64,000 nucleotides of DNA from an uncultured Christensenellaceae bacterium (GTDB lineage: Bacteria; Bacillota; Clostridia; Christensenellales; Pumilibacteraceae), in contig CAJULK010000006.1 of the NCBI GenBank assembly GCA_910587455.1, positions 1-64,000 of the forward strand, in the 5' to 3' direction. Below, in pieces: positions 1 through 6,703 of the stretch. A program made the position numbers and the translations under genes. Numbering within the stretch: position 1 is the stretch's first letter; the number at the start of each line of letters is the position of its first letter. The notes under the pieces were generated by a model that had not been told where the DNA came from, made no database searches, and was given only the letters and a program-made list of their open reading frames with translations.

Positions 1-653
1 AAAATGCGCTGAAAGCTGTTTTTGTTGAACTCGCCGCCTTTGGTGGTCTTAACGCCCCGCCCGTTCAGATAGCGGATAAGCTCGGCGTAATTGCTCCCCG
101 CGACAAACATTTCAAAAACAGTCTTGACGACGGGCGCAAGCTCCTCGTCAAGCACAAAACTCTTTTCGCTGTTTACTTTGTAGCCCAACGGAATAACGCC
201 GCCGAAATACTTGCACTTTGCCGCCGACATAGCAATACCGCGCTTAACCTTTTGCGAAAGCTCCGCCGAATAGTATTCCGCCATACTTTCAAGTACGCCC
301 TCAATTAAAATACCGCTCGCGTCGTCGGTTATGTTCTCTTTTGCCGATAACACGCGCACGCCGTTTTTCTTTAACTTGGCTTTGTACGTTGCGCTGTCAT
401 AACGGTTACGGGCGAAACGGTCTAACTGATAGACAAGCACATATTGAAAGCCTTTGCGCTTGCTGTCCTCAACCATTTGCAGAAATTCGGGGCGTTTGTC
501 CGTCGTACCCGTCAATGCACGGTCTATATATTCGTGCGTAATGCGCAAATCGTTGCGCTGTGCAAAATTATAGCACTCGGAAAGTTGCCCCTCGATAGAC
601 TGCTCGTTCTGCGCGTGTGAGCTGAAACGGGCGTAAATAACTGCGTTCTTCAT
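1..653 (-). CDS. Large serine recombinase, N-terminal part (runs off the left edge)
   Basis: Read leftward from ATG at 653-651 with AAAGGAG just upstream; 217 codons are in the window and the frame is open at base 1. The start MKNAVIYARFSS carries the resolvase YxR-x-S motif with the catalytic serine at about residue 11. It is followed by conserved segments (LVYQLDRFARNRYD, AEYYSAELSQKVKRGI, GGVIPLGYK) and the start of the recombinase DNA-binding domain (about residues 155-217). Such enzymes cut and rejoin att sites of integrative elements, conjugative elements or phages through a serine-DNA bond. The missing C-terminus would hold the zinc ribbon and coiled coil. It suggests that the left part of the window borders, or lies inside, a mobile element. 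Family is certain; integrase versus excisionase or invertase role is not decided. Confidence 0.93.
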   Translation of the reverse strand, partial: MKNAVIYARFSSHAQNEQSIEGQLSECYNFAQRNDLRITHEYIDRALTGTTDKRPEFLQMVEDSKRKGFQYVLVYQLDRFARNRYDSATYKAKLKKNGVRVLSAKENITDDASGILIEGVLESMAEYYSAELSQKVKRGIAMSAAKCKYFGGVIPLGYKVNSEKSFVLDEELAPVVKTVFEMFVAGSNYAELIRYLNGRGVKTTKGGEFNKNSFQRI

Positions 654-704
654 AGCGTTTGCTCCTTTGCGCCGTCTGCGTGTGTGCGGACTGCGGCTTA
701 AAAA

Positions 705-890
705 TTTTGTTGTTCGCTTTGGTGCTTACCGTCTTAACCGGCAAAAAATGCCGCCGCAGATAAATTGTCAAGGGTTTGCGCCGTAGGCGACGACGGTTTT
801 ATGCCTTACGGGAGATAAATCGTCGCCCTTTACAATTTGTCAAGGCGGCGTATTCCGTCCCCAGACGGTAAGCACAAGCGAATAACAAAT
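705..890. repeat. Nested inverted-repeat block between recombinase and R-M operon
   Basis: The 429 bases between the recombinase start and the R-M operon hold no gene. They do hold a three-tier palindrome. The outer arms 705-734 and 863-890 match over about 28 bases (13 perfect: GTGCTTACCGTCT at 722-734), apart from a 2-base bulge and few mismatches. Inner arms AAATTGTCAAGGG (762-774) and CCCTTTACAATTT (826-838) match 12 of 13, and GGCGACGA (786-793) pairs with TCGTCGCC (820-827). It could be an att region, a miniature inverted-repeat element or an invertible segment. Nothing in the sequence decides between these. Confidence 0.75.
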
Positions 891-1019
891 CTACAAAATT
901 TTTATGGAAAAGAATATAAAACCTCACGTTGATTTTATCACGAATAGAACATATATTTTTTATCTTATTTGTCGAATAAAAAATATTTTTAACTGATAAT
1001 AAATTACCTAATAGTTTTC

Positions 1020-1048
1020 TTGACAGTATAAATAAAAATATTTATAAT
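1020..1048 (+). promoter_or_regulatory. Consensus promoter of the R-M operon
   Basis: TTGACA (1020-1025), 17-base spacer, TATAAT (1043-1048): a perfect sigma-A promoter. It is followed at 1071 by GGAG, 8 bases before the ATG at 1083. It drives the HTH, methyltransferase and endonuclease genes. Confidence 0.9.
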
Positions 1049-1082
1049 ATAAAGGTACAATTTTAGCAACGGAGCAATGTTT

Positions 1083-1289
1083 ATGGCGGCTGAAAAAATT
1101 AGAATGGCTTGTGCAAAATTAAACATAAGTCAAGCAGAGTTAGCAAGACGATATGGCACTTCACCGCAGAGTTTCTCGGCAAAAATGAAACGAGATAGCT
1201 TCACAGTAGAAGAATTGCTTAAAATAGCTGATATTCTTGATATTAAAATGAATTTGGCTTTTGAATTTGCAGACGGGACGGAGATTTAA
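1083..1289 (+). CDS. XRE-type HTH controller of the R-M operon
   Basis: A 68-aa protein that is essentially one helix-turn-helix domain (IRMACAKLNISQAELARR...SPQSFSAKMKR), of the size of R-M controller (C) proteins. In related systems such proteins time expression of the endonuclease against the methyltransferase by binding operators near the operon promoter. An in-frame ATG at 1077 lies only 2 bases after the GGAG, whereas ATG 1083 is 8 bases after it, so 1083 is preferred. The methyltransferase starts 2 bases after the stop, which supports co-transcription. The controller role is inferred from context; a plain XRE regulator is the alternative. Confidence 0.8.
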   Translation: MAAEKIRMACAKLNISQAELARRYGTSPQSFSAKMKRDSFTVEELLKIADILDIKMNLAFEFADGTEI

Positions 1290-1291
1290 TT

Positions 1292-2356
1292 ATGGAATAC
1301 AAACTTGGTGAATTATTTTGTGGACCTGGCGGTATAGCTTATGGTGCTATGACTGCGGATATCGGAAACGGCGATAAAATTGTTCATACTTGGGCAAATG
1401 ACTATGATGTCGATACTTGCAGAACATATTCGCATAATATTTGTCCGAATTTTGATGATAGCGTAATATGTTGCGACGTAAGAAAACTTAATTTGAGTAA
1501 TCTCGGTCAAATTGACGCATTAGCTTATGGTTTCCCTTGCAATGATTTTTCTGTCGTAGGTGAACAAAAAGGTTTTAATGGTAATTATGGTCCTCTCTAT
1601 TCTTACGGTGTACAAGTTTTAAAATTATATAAGCCTTCATGGTTTTTGGCTGAGAACGTTGGCGGTCTTAAAAGTGCAAATGATGGAAACGCTTTTAATA
1701 AAATTCTTTCCGATATGAAAGCGGCAGGTTATCGAGTGTATCCTAATCTTTATTGTTTTGAAAAATATGGAGTGCCGCAAGCACGCCATAGAATTATCAT
1801 TGTCGGAATAAGAAATGATTTACCCTTTGAATTTAAAATTCCAAGCTATTTGCCTTATCAAAATATGGATGTATCGTGTCAAACAGCAATAGAAGTTCCT
1901 CCTATTCCAGAAAATGCGCCTAACAATGAATTAACAAATCAGTCTGCGCAAGTAATTGAACGTTTACGCCATATTAGACCTGGACAAAACGCTTTCAATG
2001 CGGATTTGCCAGAAGAATTAAAATTGAAAGTTCGTGGAGCTAAAATAAGTCAAATATATAAGCGACTTGACCCCGATAAACCCGCCTATACTGTTACAGG
2101 CTCTGGTGGCGGCGGTACTCATATTTATCATTGGGAAGAACCTCGTGCATTGACCAACAGAGAACGTGCTCGACTTCAAACTTTCCCCGACGATTATATT
2201 TTTGAGGGGTCTAAAGAATCTGTCAGAAAACAAATAGGAATGGCTGTGCCTTGTCGTGGCGCAAAAATAATCTTTGAAGCTATATTAAAAACATTTGCTG
2301 GTATTGAATACGAATATGTTGAGCCTACAATAAAAGAGGAAAATGACAATGATTAA
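1292..2356 (+). CDS. DNA (cytosine-5) methyltransferase of a type II R-M system
   Basis: 354 aa. C5-MTase motifs occur in order: motif I LFCGPGG (about residues 8-14, SAM binding), motif IV GFPCNDFS with catalytic Cys83 (Asn replaces the more usual Gln), motif VI ENVGG, motif VIII QARHR, a target-recognition region, motif IX RALTNRERARLQTFP, and motif X near the C-terminus (QIGMAVP). It transfers methyl from SAM to C5 of cytosine in the R-M recognition site and so protects the host from the endonuclease encoded next. The next gene overlaps its 3' end by about 8 bases, so the two are translationally coupled. Base composition is AT-rich compared with genes after 7.2 kb, consistent with horizontal acquisition. 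The recognition sequence cannot be read from the protein. Confidence 0.95.
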   Translation: MEYKLGELFCGPGGIAYGAMTADIGNGDKIVHTWANDYDVDTCRTYSHNICPNFDDSVICCDVRKLNLSNLGQIDALAYGFPCNDFSVVGEQKGFNGNYGPLYSYGVQVLKLYKPSWFLAENVGGLKSANDGNAFNKILSDMKAAGYRVYPNLYCFEKYGVPQARHRIIIVGIRNDLPFEFKIPSYLPYQNMDVSCQTAIEVPPIPENAPNNELTNQSAQVIERLRHIRPGQNAFNADLPEELKLKVRGAKISQIYKRLDPDKPAYTVTGSGGGGTHIYHWEEPRALTNRERARLQTFPDDYIFEGSKESVRKQIGMAVPCRGAKIIFEAILKTFAGIEYEYVEPTIKEENDND

Positions 2357-3905
2357 CACTTGGTGGGTAACGCGCCCGAAACGTAAACTTAATTCTATTC
2401 CCGAAGTACTTGCAACGCTTGCAGATGTTTCTTTAAATCAAACGTGGCACGGACAAAGAGGTATTCACCTTTCACTAGAAAAAGCGCTAGAAGCCGCAAG
2501 ACTAAAAAGAACAGGCGAACGCAGAGACCAGACTGGTGGCGGTGGCAGAACTTATGTGGCTTGGGTGGCAAGCCTTGGTTTAATTTTTACACAGCAATCT
2601 ACTGGTAATTTAAAATTAACACTTGCAGGTGAAGCTATAATGAACGGCGATTCACCTGTTGAAATACTTAAAAATCAAATATTAAAATATCAATTCCCAT
2701 CTGCATTTTCTTTAAGTCGCGGTGTAAAAGTTTCACCGAGATTTAAAATACGTCCGTTTAAATTTTTGCTTCGCTTGCTTATGGACGAGGAAATAGAATA
2801 TCTGACGGAAGAAGAAATTGCGAAAATTATTATTACTAATGCTGAAAACGAAACTGAATCTTGCTATAAAAACGTGAAAGAAAAATTAAAGGCTTTTCGT
2901 TCACTTGGTGACAAGTCGTTAGAAGCAGATTTTAGTGTAAAATATGCACCAAAAACAGGCAAAGTTAATGCAGAACACCCTTATAGCCATTTAATTGATA
3001 TCGCAAACACACTAATGAATTGGTTAGAGTATACACAGCTTGCAAAGCGTAGCGAGGATCATTTTATTCGTGTCATTAATGATAAACACGCAGAAATTAC
3101 GGAAATTTTAAATGTTTCTACTCCTTTCATTGACCGTCCCGAACAGCACGAATATTATCAACGCAAATATGGACTTGACCCAAAACACTTAAAAGATACG
3201 CGCAACCTTACAGAAACAAAGACTATTACAGACAATATCATAGCTGAGCAAAAAATTAAGCAAGCATTTATCGGTGAATCATTAAAAACTCCTATTACTA
3301 AAATTACCACGCAATTAGTTGATAAAATTATTGAGCAAACTGGACTTGAAGAGAAGTTTGTAGAAGCAACCCTTTTAAAGTTATATCCGCACGGTGCAGT
3401 TGGTTCGTTTATGACGGAGTACTTTGAAATGGCTTTTAAAGGTCGCGATGAAGCTACGGAATTTGAAAAAGCTACAGCACGCCTGTTTAATGATGTTTTT
3501 GGCTTTGAATCTCACCACGTTGGACAAATCGGTTTAACCCCAGACGTTTTGATTTTATCTGATTCTGCGGGTTATTGCGGTATAATTGACAACAAGGCAT
3601 ATAGTAGCTACACTATTAGCAACGACCACCACAACAGGATGGTACATAATTATATTGAGGGCTTAAATAACTATTGTACTTCTTCAAAGCCTTTGGCATT
3701 TTTCTCATATATCGCGGGCGGTTTTGGAAACAAAATCAACAATCAGATTATGAAAATTTTCAATGAAACGGGTGTGAATGGTAGCGCGCTCTCTGTTTCT
3801 AATGTTATTCAAATGGTTGAAAAGCAACAGAAAACACCCTATACTCACGCACAAATTAAAGATATTTTCTCATTGAATAGACAAGTATCTTTAAGTGACT
3901 TGTAA
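2349..3905 (+). CDS. Type II (probably IIS) restriction endonuclease with a FokI-like cleavage domain
   Basis: 518 aa from ATG 2349; an ATG at 2343 is also in frame but lies only 3 bases from the GAGG, so 2349 fits the ribosome site better. The C-terminal third carries the PD-(D/E)xK nuclease core as LTPDVLIL...GIIDNKAYS. Asp401, Asp416 and Lys418 (numbered from 2343) align with the FokI pattern RKPD...VIVDTKAYS. The downstream FFSYIAGGF...NGSALSVSNVI matches FokI's FVSGHF...NGAVLSVEEL. The N-terminal about 370 residues are a helical DNA-recognition part, reminiscent of AlwI/BstNBI-type enzymes. The pairing with the upstream C5-MTase is clear from overlap and order. A FokI-like nuclease predicts cutting at a distance from the site; that point is inference. 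Confidence 0.88.
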   Translation: MINTWWVTRPKRKLNSIPEVLATLADVSLNQTWHGQRGIHLSLEKALEAARLKRTGERRDQTGGGGRTYVAWVASLGLIFTQQSTGNLKLTLAGEAIMNGDSPVEILKNQILKYQFPSAFSLSRGVKVSPRFKIRPFKFLLRLLMDEEIEYLTEEEIAKIIITNAENETESCYKNVKEKLKAFRSLGDKSLEADFSVKYAPKTGKVNAEHPYSHLIDIANTLMNWLEYTQLAKRSEDHFIRVINDKHAEITEILNVSTPFIDRPEQHEYYQRKYGLDPKHLKDTRNLTETKTITDNIIAEQKIKQAFIGESLKTPITKITTQLVDKIIEQTGLEEKFVEATLLKLYPHGAVGSFMTEYFEMAFKGRDEATEFEKATARLFNDVFGFESHHVGQIGLTPDVLILSDSAGYCGIIDNKAYSSYTISNDHHNRMVHNYIEGLNNYCTSSKPLAFFSYIAGGFGNKINNQIMKIFNETGVNGSALSVSNVIQMVEKQQKTPYTHAQIKDIFSLNRQVSLSDL

Positions 3906-3922
3906 AAATTTTGGAGGATATT

Positions 3923-4327
3923 ATGGCAAATACAGGTGATTCATATGTAATTACGCTAAAGCAATCACACTTGGGTTGGGGAACATATAGATATACCAAC
4001 ACAAGAGGTCCCGTTAGTGGAGAAAGATATATTCCAATTCCCGCACAGTATGCTAGACGTTACAACATAGTTAATTCAAATGCGACTGGTGGCAGAGATA
4101 TTTTAGGACAAAATATTTTTAACTGTACATCTGCTGACGGTTTTTTTACAGGGCAATTAAAAGCGCAAGGCAATAATGCTGCTGGCGGCAATTACGCCAA
4201 ACAGTTTTCTGTAAATAACGATTTAAAAGCATTAGGAACTTGGTTTGCACATATAAATGCACAAGTCAATGACAGAATTAGAGTAACCTGGACAAGTTCC
4301 ACAGATATTACTATAGAAAAAATATAA
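3923..4327 (+). CDS. Small third protein of the R-M operon, possible free-standing B3-like DNA-recognition domain
   Basis: 134 aa from ATG 3923, with GGAGG at 3913-3917, 5 bases upstream. A TTG at 3911 is in frame but overlaps the ribosome site. It follows the endonuclease by 17 bases, so it is in the same operon. No signal peptide or membrane segment. The N-terminal half contains LGWGTYRYTN...GERYIPIPAQYAR. From memory, this resembles the C-terminal domain of NgoFVII/PLD-type restriction enzymes (WGxR...EAYIPIP), a B3-like DNA-binding fold. The rest is rich in Asn, Gly and beta-prone segments. If that resemblance holds, it may recognise DNA or modified bases for the neighbouring nuclease. 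Otherwise it is an unknown R-M accessory protein. Confidence 0.6.
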   Translation: MANTGDSYVITLKQSHLGWGTYRYTNTRGPVSGERYIPIPAQYARRYNIVNSNATGGRDILGQNIFNCTSADGFFTGQLKAQGNNAAGGNYAKQFSVNNDLKALGTWFAHINAQVNDRIRVTWTSSTDITIEKI

Positions 4328-4358
4328 GTCATACGCTGAACTCAAAAGTAAATATATT

Positions 4359-4398
4359 TATGTAGTATTCGTCTCGCCCTCATTTGTTATGTAGTATT
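4359..4398. repeat. 11-bp direct repeat
   Basis: TATGTAGTATT occurs at 4359-4369 and 4388-4398, just downstream of the R-M operon. The segment 4328-4697 contains no gene above about 30 codons. It holds this repeat, three hairpins and an RBS-pairing stem, each listed separately. Confidence 0.6.
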
Positions 4399-4445
4399 AC
4401 TTTATACGCCACTATGTCACACTGTAACACTTTTGACAAAAAACC

Positions 4446-4489
4446 GCGTCGCAGTGCCTATTACTATTACCTTATAGGCACTGCGTCGC
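4446..4489. repeat. Hairpin 1 of an intergenic hairpin cluster
   Basis: A 16-base left arm (4446-4461) and right arm (4474-4489) pair with one mismatch around a 12-base loop. The core is CAGTGCCTAT / ATAGGCACTG. No T-run follows, so this is not a canonical terminator, though it could end the R-M transcript or be a recognition structure. Confidence 0.8.
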
Positions 4490-4509
4490 ACGGAACATAA
4501 ACGGCAAAT

Positions 4510-4537
4510 AGTGCGGGCGGCGACAGCCGCCCGCACT
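4510..4537. repeat. Hairpin 2 of an intergenic hairpin cluster
   Basis: AGTGCGGGCGGC (4510-4521) and GCCGCCCGCACT (4526-4537) form a perfect 12-bp stem closed by the tetraloop GACA. It is very GC-rich inside an AT-rich region. Confidence 0.85.
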
Positions 4538-4562
4538 GTGGCGTATAGTATTAACACGCCAC
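4538..4562. repeat. Hairpin 3 of an intergenic hairpin cluster
   Basis: GTGGCGT (4538-4544) and ACGCCAC (4556-4562) form a 7-bp stem with an 11-base AT-rich loop. It begins immediately after hairpin 2, giving three consecutive stem-loops within about 120 bases. Confidence 0.7.
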
Positions 4563-4628
4563 CCCGTAACGTGTAACACATTTAGGGGCGTTTAATGTAA
4601 AATCGGCTATTATCTAATAAAAAATGAC

Positions 4629-4695
4629 AAAATACTCTTTATGCCTTGTTGTACCATTTAGGGCGGGTACGGGTGGGAAAATCAAGGAGTATTTT
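4629..4695 (+). promoter_or_regulatory. Stem that would hide the ribosome site of the 57-aa ORF
   Basis: AAAATACTC (4629-4637) is the exact reverse complement of GAGTATTTT (4687-4695), which overlaps the AAGGAG ribosome site (4684-4689) of the ORF starting at 4698. An inner GTACC/GGTAC stem lies between them. This could be a translational switch or a processing site; function is inferred. Confidence 0.5.
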
Positions 4696-4697
4696 TT

Positions 4698-4871
4698 ATG
4701 AGCGATATACCGAACGGCTTGACAATCATTTTTTTCGACGATAAAGACAAAAATATATATGCGGAATTACCGCCCGACAAGGAGCAAGCAAAAAAGCTGT
4801 CAAGGCTCGTTTACCGCGAGGCAATGACAGCCATTAGTACCGAAAAGACAGCCGACAAGCCGCAAGATTAA
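4698..4871 (+). CDS. Small protein of unknown function, 57 aa
   Basis: Starts at ATG 4698, 8 bases after AAGGAG. The protein begins MSDIPNGLTIIFFDD and is charged, with the segment NIYAELPPDKEQAKKLSRLVYREAM; no membrane segment is seen. The ribosome site is strong and the frame is clean, in a stretch where most neighbouring frames are broken. I do not recognise the family. Small proteins of this kind are common cargo of Clostridial mobile elements. Its stop codon sits in the loop of a perfect 9-bp hairpin (4858-4880). Confidence 0.6.
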   Translation: MSDIPNGLTIIFFDDKDKNIYAELPPDKEQAKKLSRLVYREAMTAISTEKTADKPQD

Positions 4872-4880
4872 CTTGCGGCT
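4858..4880. terminator. Hairpin over the 57-aa ORF stop codon
   Basis: AGCCGCAAG (4858-4866), loop ATTAA (which holds the stop codon TAA), CTTGCGGCT (4872-4880): a perfect 9-bp stem. It is followed only by ATTTG, so any termination would be weak or Rho-dependent. Confidence 0.55.
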
Positions 4881-5011
4881 ATTTGCTTGCCGTAAAGCGG
4901 GTAATCCGATAGCGGCAATTCCACTTGGCAGAATAATTCCGTATTGTTCACTTTGAATATTACTATGTTCTTATTTGCAATAATCCGCTTCACCAAGAAA
5001 AAAGTCGACAT
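4868..5011 (-). CDS. Possible small convergent ORF, 47 aa
   Basis: An open frame from ATG at 5011-5009 reading leftward, starting MSTFFLVKRIIANKNIVIF. AGGA lies 2 bases upstream, which is short for a ribosome site. It ends inside the hairpin that also covers the stop of the 57-aa ORF. Its middle (TELFCQVELPLSDYP) faintly echoes that ORF's NIYAELPPDKE. The start codon lies inside the strong hairpin 4999-5042, which argues against efficient expression. It may be a real small gene, a decayed paralog, or chance. Confidence 0.22.
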   Translation of the reverse strand: MSTFFLVKRIIANKNIVIFKVNNTELFCQVELPLSDYPLYGKQIAAS

Positions 5012-5042
5012 TTTCCTGTAAAACGGAGAGTGCCGACTTTTT
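4999..5042. terminator. Strong hairpin with flanking A- and T-runs
   Basis: AAAAAGTCG (4999-5007) pairs with CGACTTTTT (5034-5042). The stem continues inward as CATTTTCC / GGAGAGTG with G-U pairs, for about 17 paired positions and one mismatch. The A-run and T-run make it terminator-like in both directions. It separates the small ORFs from the antitoxin remnant. Confidence 0.7.
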
Positions 5043-5075
5043 ATTATATAAAAACTGTTATATAATGATTTAGTA

Positions 5076-5695
5076 ATGAGTGTAAAAGTGAATTATACCA
5101 AGCAAGTAAGAGAATACTGCGATCGGCATAGCAATTCCATAATAGATATTTTTATTGTAAGGAATAGCATATTCAAGGATATTCCGTATAAAACTTTGCG
5201 CAAAATATTTAACCGTTTTGAAGATGAAGGAATAGTACATACGGTTTCAAAAGGTTTGTATTGCGTGGGCAGCAAGACGGTTAACAAAAAGATAATCTCT
5301 CAATATACAAGTAGCGACGGGGGAATGATTGTAGGATATGGTTTGTTCAATAGTATATCGTACTGATTGTTTATAAAGACAGTAAAGTAGAAATCTATAC
5401 CAATGCAATTACGAATATACAAAAGACGATTGGCGATTTTTTATTGAAGTGAGTGGATTTGGAATTTACCGACGAAATAGTTGATTTAATATCTTTGCTT
5501 GAAATACTTGACGTCGGATTCGGCATGCATGGAGCCGATGTTTTATCGTACAAGAGAACGACCGAATTGTTTGCACAAACATATAGTTATGAGAATTTCG
5601 GAAAAGTGATTAAAGCTGTCCGCTTAAAGTTAAGCGAGCTTTTAGCGCGGCTAAATATTGAGAATTCTTGTTTGGATATTTATCAAGAAAAATAG
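5076..5695 (+). pseudogene. Broken AbiEi-like (type IV) antitoxin gene
   Basis: The first frame (5076-5366) encodes an N-terminal winged-helix start, with SIIDIFIVRNSIFKDIPY and KIFNRFEDEGIVHTVSKGLY as in AbiEi/DUF6088-type antitoxins. It stops at SISY. After a frame change near 5366 the reading continues (IVYKDSKVEIYTNAITNIQK) to an in-frame TGA at 5450. It then resumes as VDLEFTDEIVDLISLL...ENSCLDIYQEK up to 5695. So one frame change, probably with a deletion, and one internal stop break the gene. No intact AbiEii-like nucleotidyltransferase toxin follows. TATAAT at 5061-5066 may be a relic promoter. Family assignment is by pattern and moderately sure; the breakage is directly visible. Confidence 0.65.
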
Positions 5696-5759
5696 CTATG
5701 ACTTCATGGCCTTGACAAGGTATGTTATACTGTAAGTGAGAAATATTGTGCCCTTATTG

Positions 5760-5788
5760 AAACGGAATCTTAACGGTTTCCGTTTTTT
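5760..5788 (+). terminator. Intrinsic terminator
   Basis: AAACGGAA (5760-5767) and TTCCGTTT (5778-5785) form an 8-bp stem followed by more T. It lies downstream of the antitoxin remnant. Confidence 0.65.
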
Positions 5789-5810
5789 GTTGCCCAAAAA
5801 GGAGGTAATT

Positions 5811-5861
5811 ATGGGAACAAAAGTAAGACACATTGACAAAACAAAAGGAGGAATTGTATAA
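5811..5861 (+). CDS. Short leader ORF, 16 aa
   Basis: AAGGAGG, 5 bases, then ATG: MGTKVRHIDKTKGGIV and a stop. Its stop overlaps the next ATG (TAATG at 5859-5863), and the AAAGGAGG for that next start lies inside this ORF. It may be a coupled leader peptide or the decayed start of a longer gene. Confidence 0.3.
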   Translation: MGTKVRHIDKTKGGIV

Positions 5862-6183
5862 TGGGGGCGGGAGGAATACCGAGCGGAGGCGTTACCAAAA
5901 AGTACGGGAGGGTAGGCAGTCTGCCGCGATTTGGAGCAAAGCCGAATTCAAGAATGGACTTATATTATGCAAACGGAGTACGAGTACAAGCCGTTGGTAT
6001 GATCACAACGGTATAGCTTTCCGCAACAGGGATTATACCGAAACCGAATTCGGCATTCACGATCATACATGGTCGGAATGTACCGAGACATACATTGATG
6101 AAGAGGGTAATATTGCTGCTATTATAATGCGCGGTACGAAGCATTTGCCGTCAGACTACATAAATTATCCGAGTGAGGAGTAA
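5861..6183 (+). pseudogene. Frameshifted gene, possibly a polymorphic-toxin or phage-type C-terminal module
   Basis: ATG 5861 with AAAGGAGG 9 bases upstream opens MGAGGIPSGGVTKKYGRVG...SRMDLYYANGVRVQ, but this frame stops at 6016. From about 5990 another frame carries the natural continuation RWYDHNGIAFRNRDYTETEFGIHDHTW...EGNIAAIIMRGTKHLP and ends at 6183. A single small indel around 5985-5995 explains this. The second half has the look of toxin C-terminal or YD-type domains (yyDxxGkAyldiDyt..g...HdHxw), an impression from memory. The neighbouring CPCC-like protein would fit an immunity partner. Confidence 0.5.
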
Positions 6184-6208
6184 GTATACGGAAAAGAAAT
6201 ATAATCCT

Positions 6209-6424
6209 ATGGAATATAATAATGCGGTTAAATGTCAGGTATGTGGACAGCTTGCGTTTATGGACGATTATGGTAATATAGATAAGTGTGTTAATTGTGG
6301 TTGGGAAGGCTGTACGCAAAATACTCTAATGGAAAAATGGCACGGTATAAGTTTCCCTAAGCTTGTGCCGTTATCGCGAGCGAGAGAACAATATAAAAAG
6401 GCAAAAGTTCAAGACAACATTTGA
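6209..6424 (+). CDS. CPCC-like small zinc-ribbon protein (possible immunity protein)
   Basis: 71 aa from ATG 6209; a GTG at 6173 in the same frame would overlap the previous stop. Two knuckles, CQVCG and CVNCGWEG, about 17 residues apart, form a zinc ribbon. They are followed by the typical ending VPLSRAREQYKKAK, matching the architecture of cysteine-rich CPCC proteins (CPVCGW...SLNEA...Y). Such proteins often accompany polymorphic toxins as immunity proteins, which would fit the broken gene just upstream. The ribosome site is weak. The frame is intact but may itself be a relic. Confidence 0.5.
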   Translation: MEYNNAVKCQVCGQLAFMDDYGNIDKCVNCGWEGCTQNTLMEKWHGISFPKLVPLSRAREQYKKAKVQDNI

Positions 6425-6686
6425 GGACTTTATAGACGGACTGAATTGTTATAAGGAAATGTTGTTCTGGCATAACAACAAATATTATGCCGTGCGTTAT
6501 TGCGACACGGGGATTTTTTAGAAAAGCAGAGTCACAGAACAAATATATAAAAACGTTAACGATTTTGTGAATAACGCAAATATCAACGGACGGGTGCTAA
6601 AAGACATTTGGGACGAGATAGTATATCCGTGCTTCATGTTTTGTGCGGAAAAAGAATCCGACTGCGATTTCCCACCCGAAGATTAA
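6408..6686 (+). pseudogene. Decayed gene of unknown family
   Basis: Overlapping the end of the zinc-ribbon ORF in another frame, a continuous coding pattern runs KFKTTFEDFIDGLNCYKEM...YYAVRYCDTGIF. It hits TAG near 6520 and continues in the same frame as KSRVTEQIYKNVNDFVNN...WDEIVYPCFMF to TAA at 6684-6686. No start codon or ribosome site is seen. It looks like a small protein of the type that clusters with toxin-immunity genes. I do not recognise it. Confidence 0.4.
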
Positions 6687-6703
6687 AAAGTAGAAAAAAA
6701 GAA

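Noticed and set aside
1077..1082. ATG 1077 as start of the R-M controller
   Set aside because: It is only 2 bases from the GGAG site; the in-frame ATG at 1083 has normal spacing.
4359..4562. Possible CRISPR-like array in the repeat-rich gap
   Set aside because: The units are different hairpins and one 11-base direct repeat. There are no regularly spaced identical repeats and no cas genes.
5712..5737. TTGACA followed by TATACT as a promoter
   Set aside because: The spacing is only about 8 bases, far too short for sigma-A.
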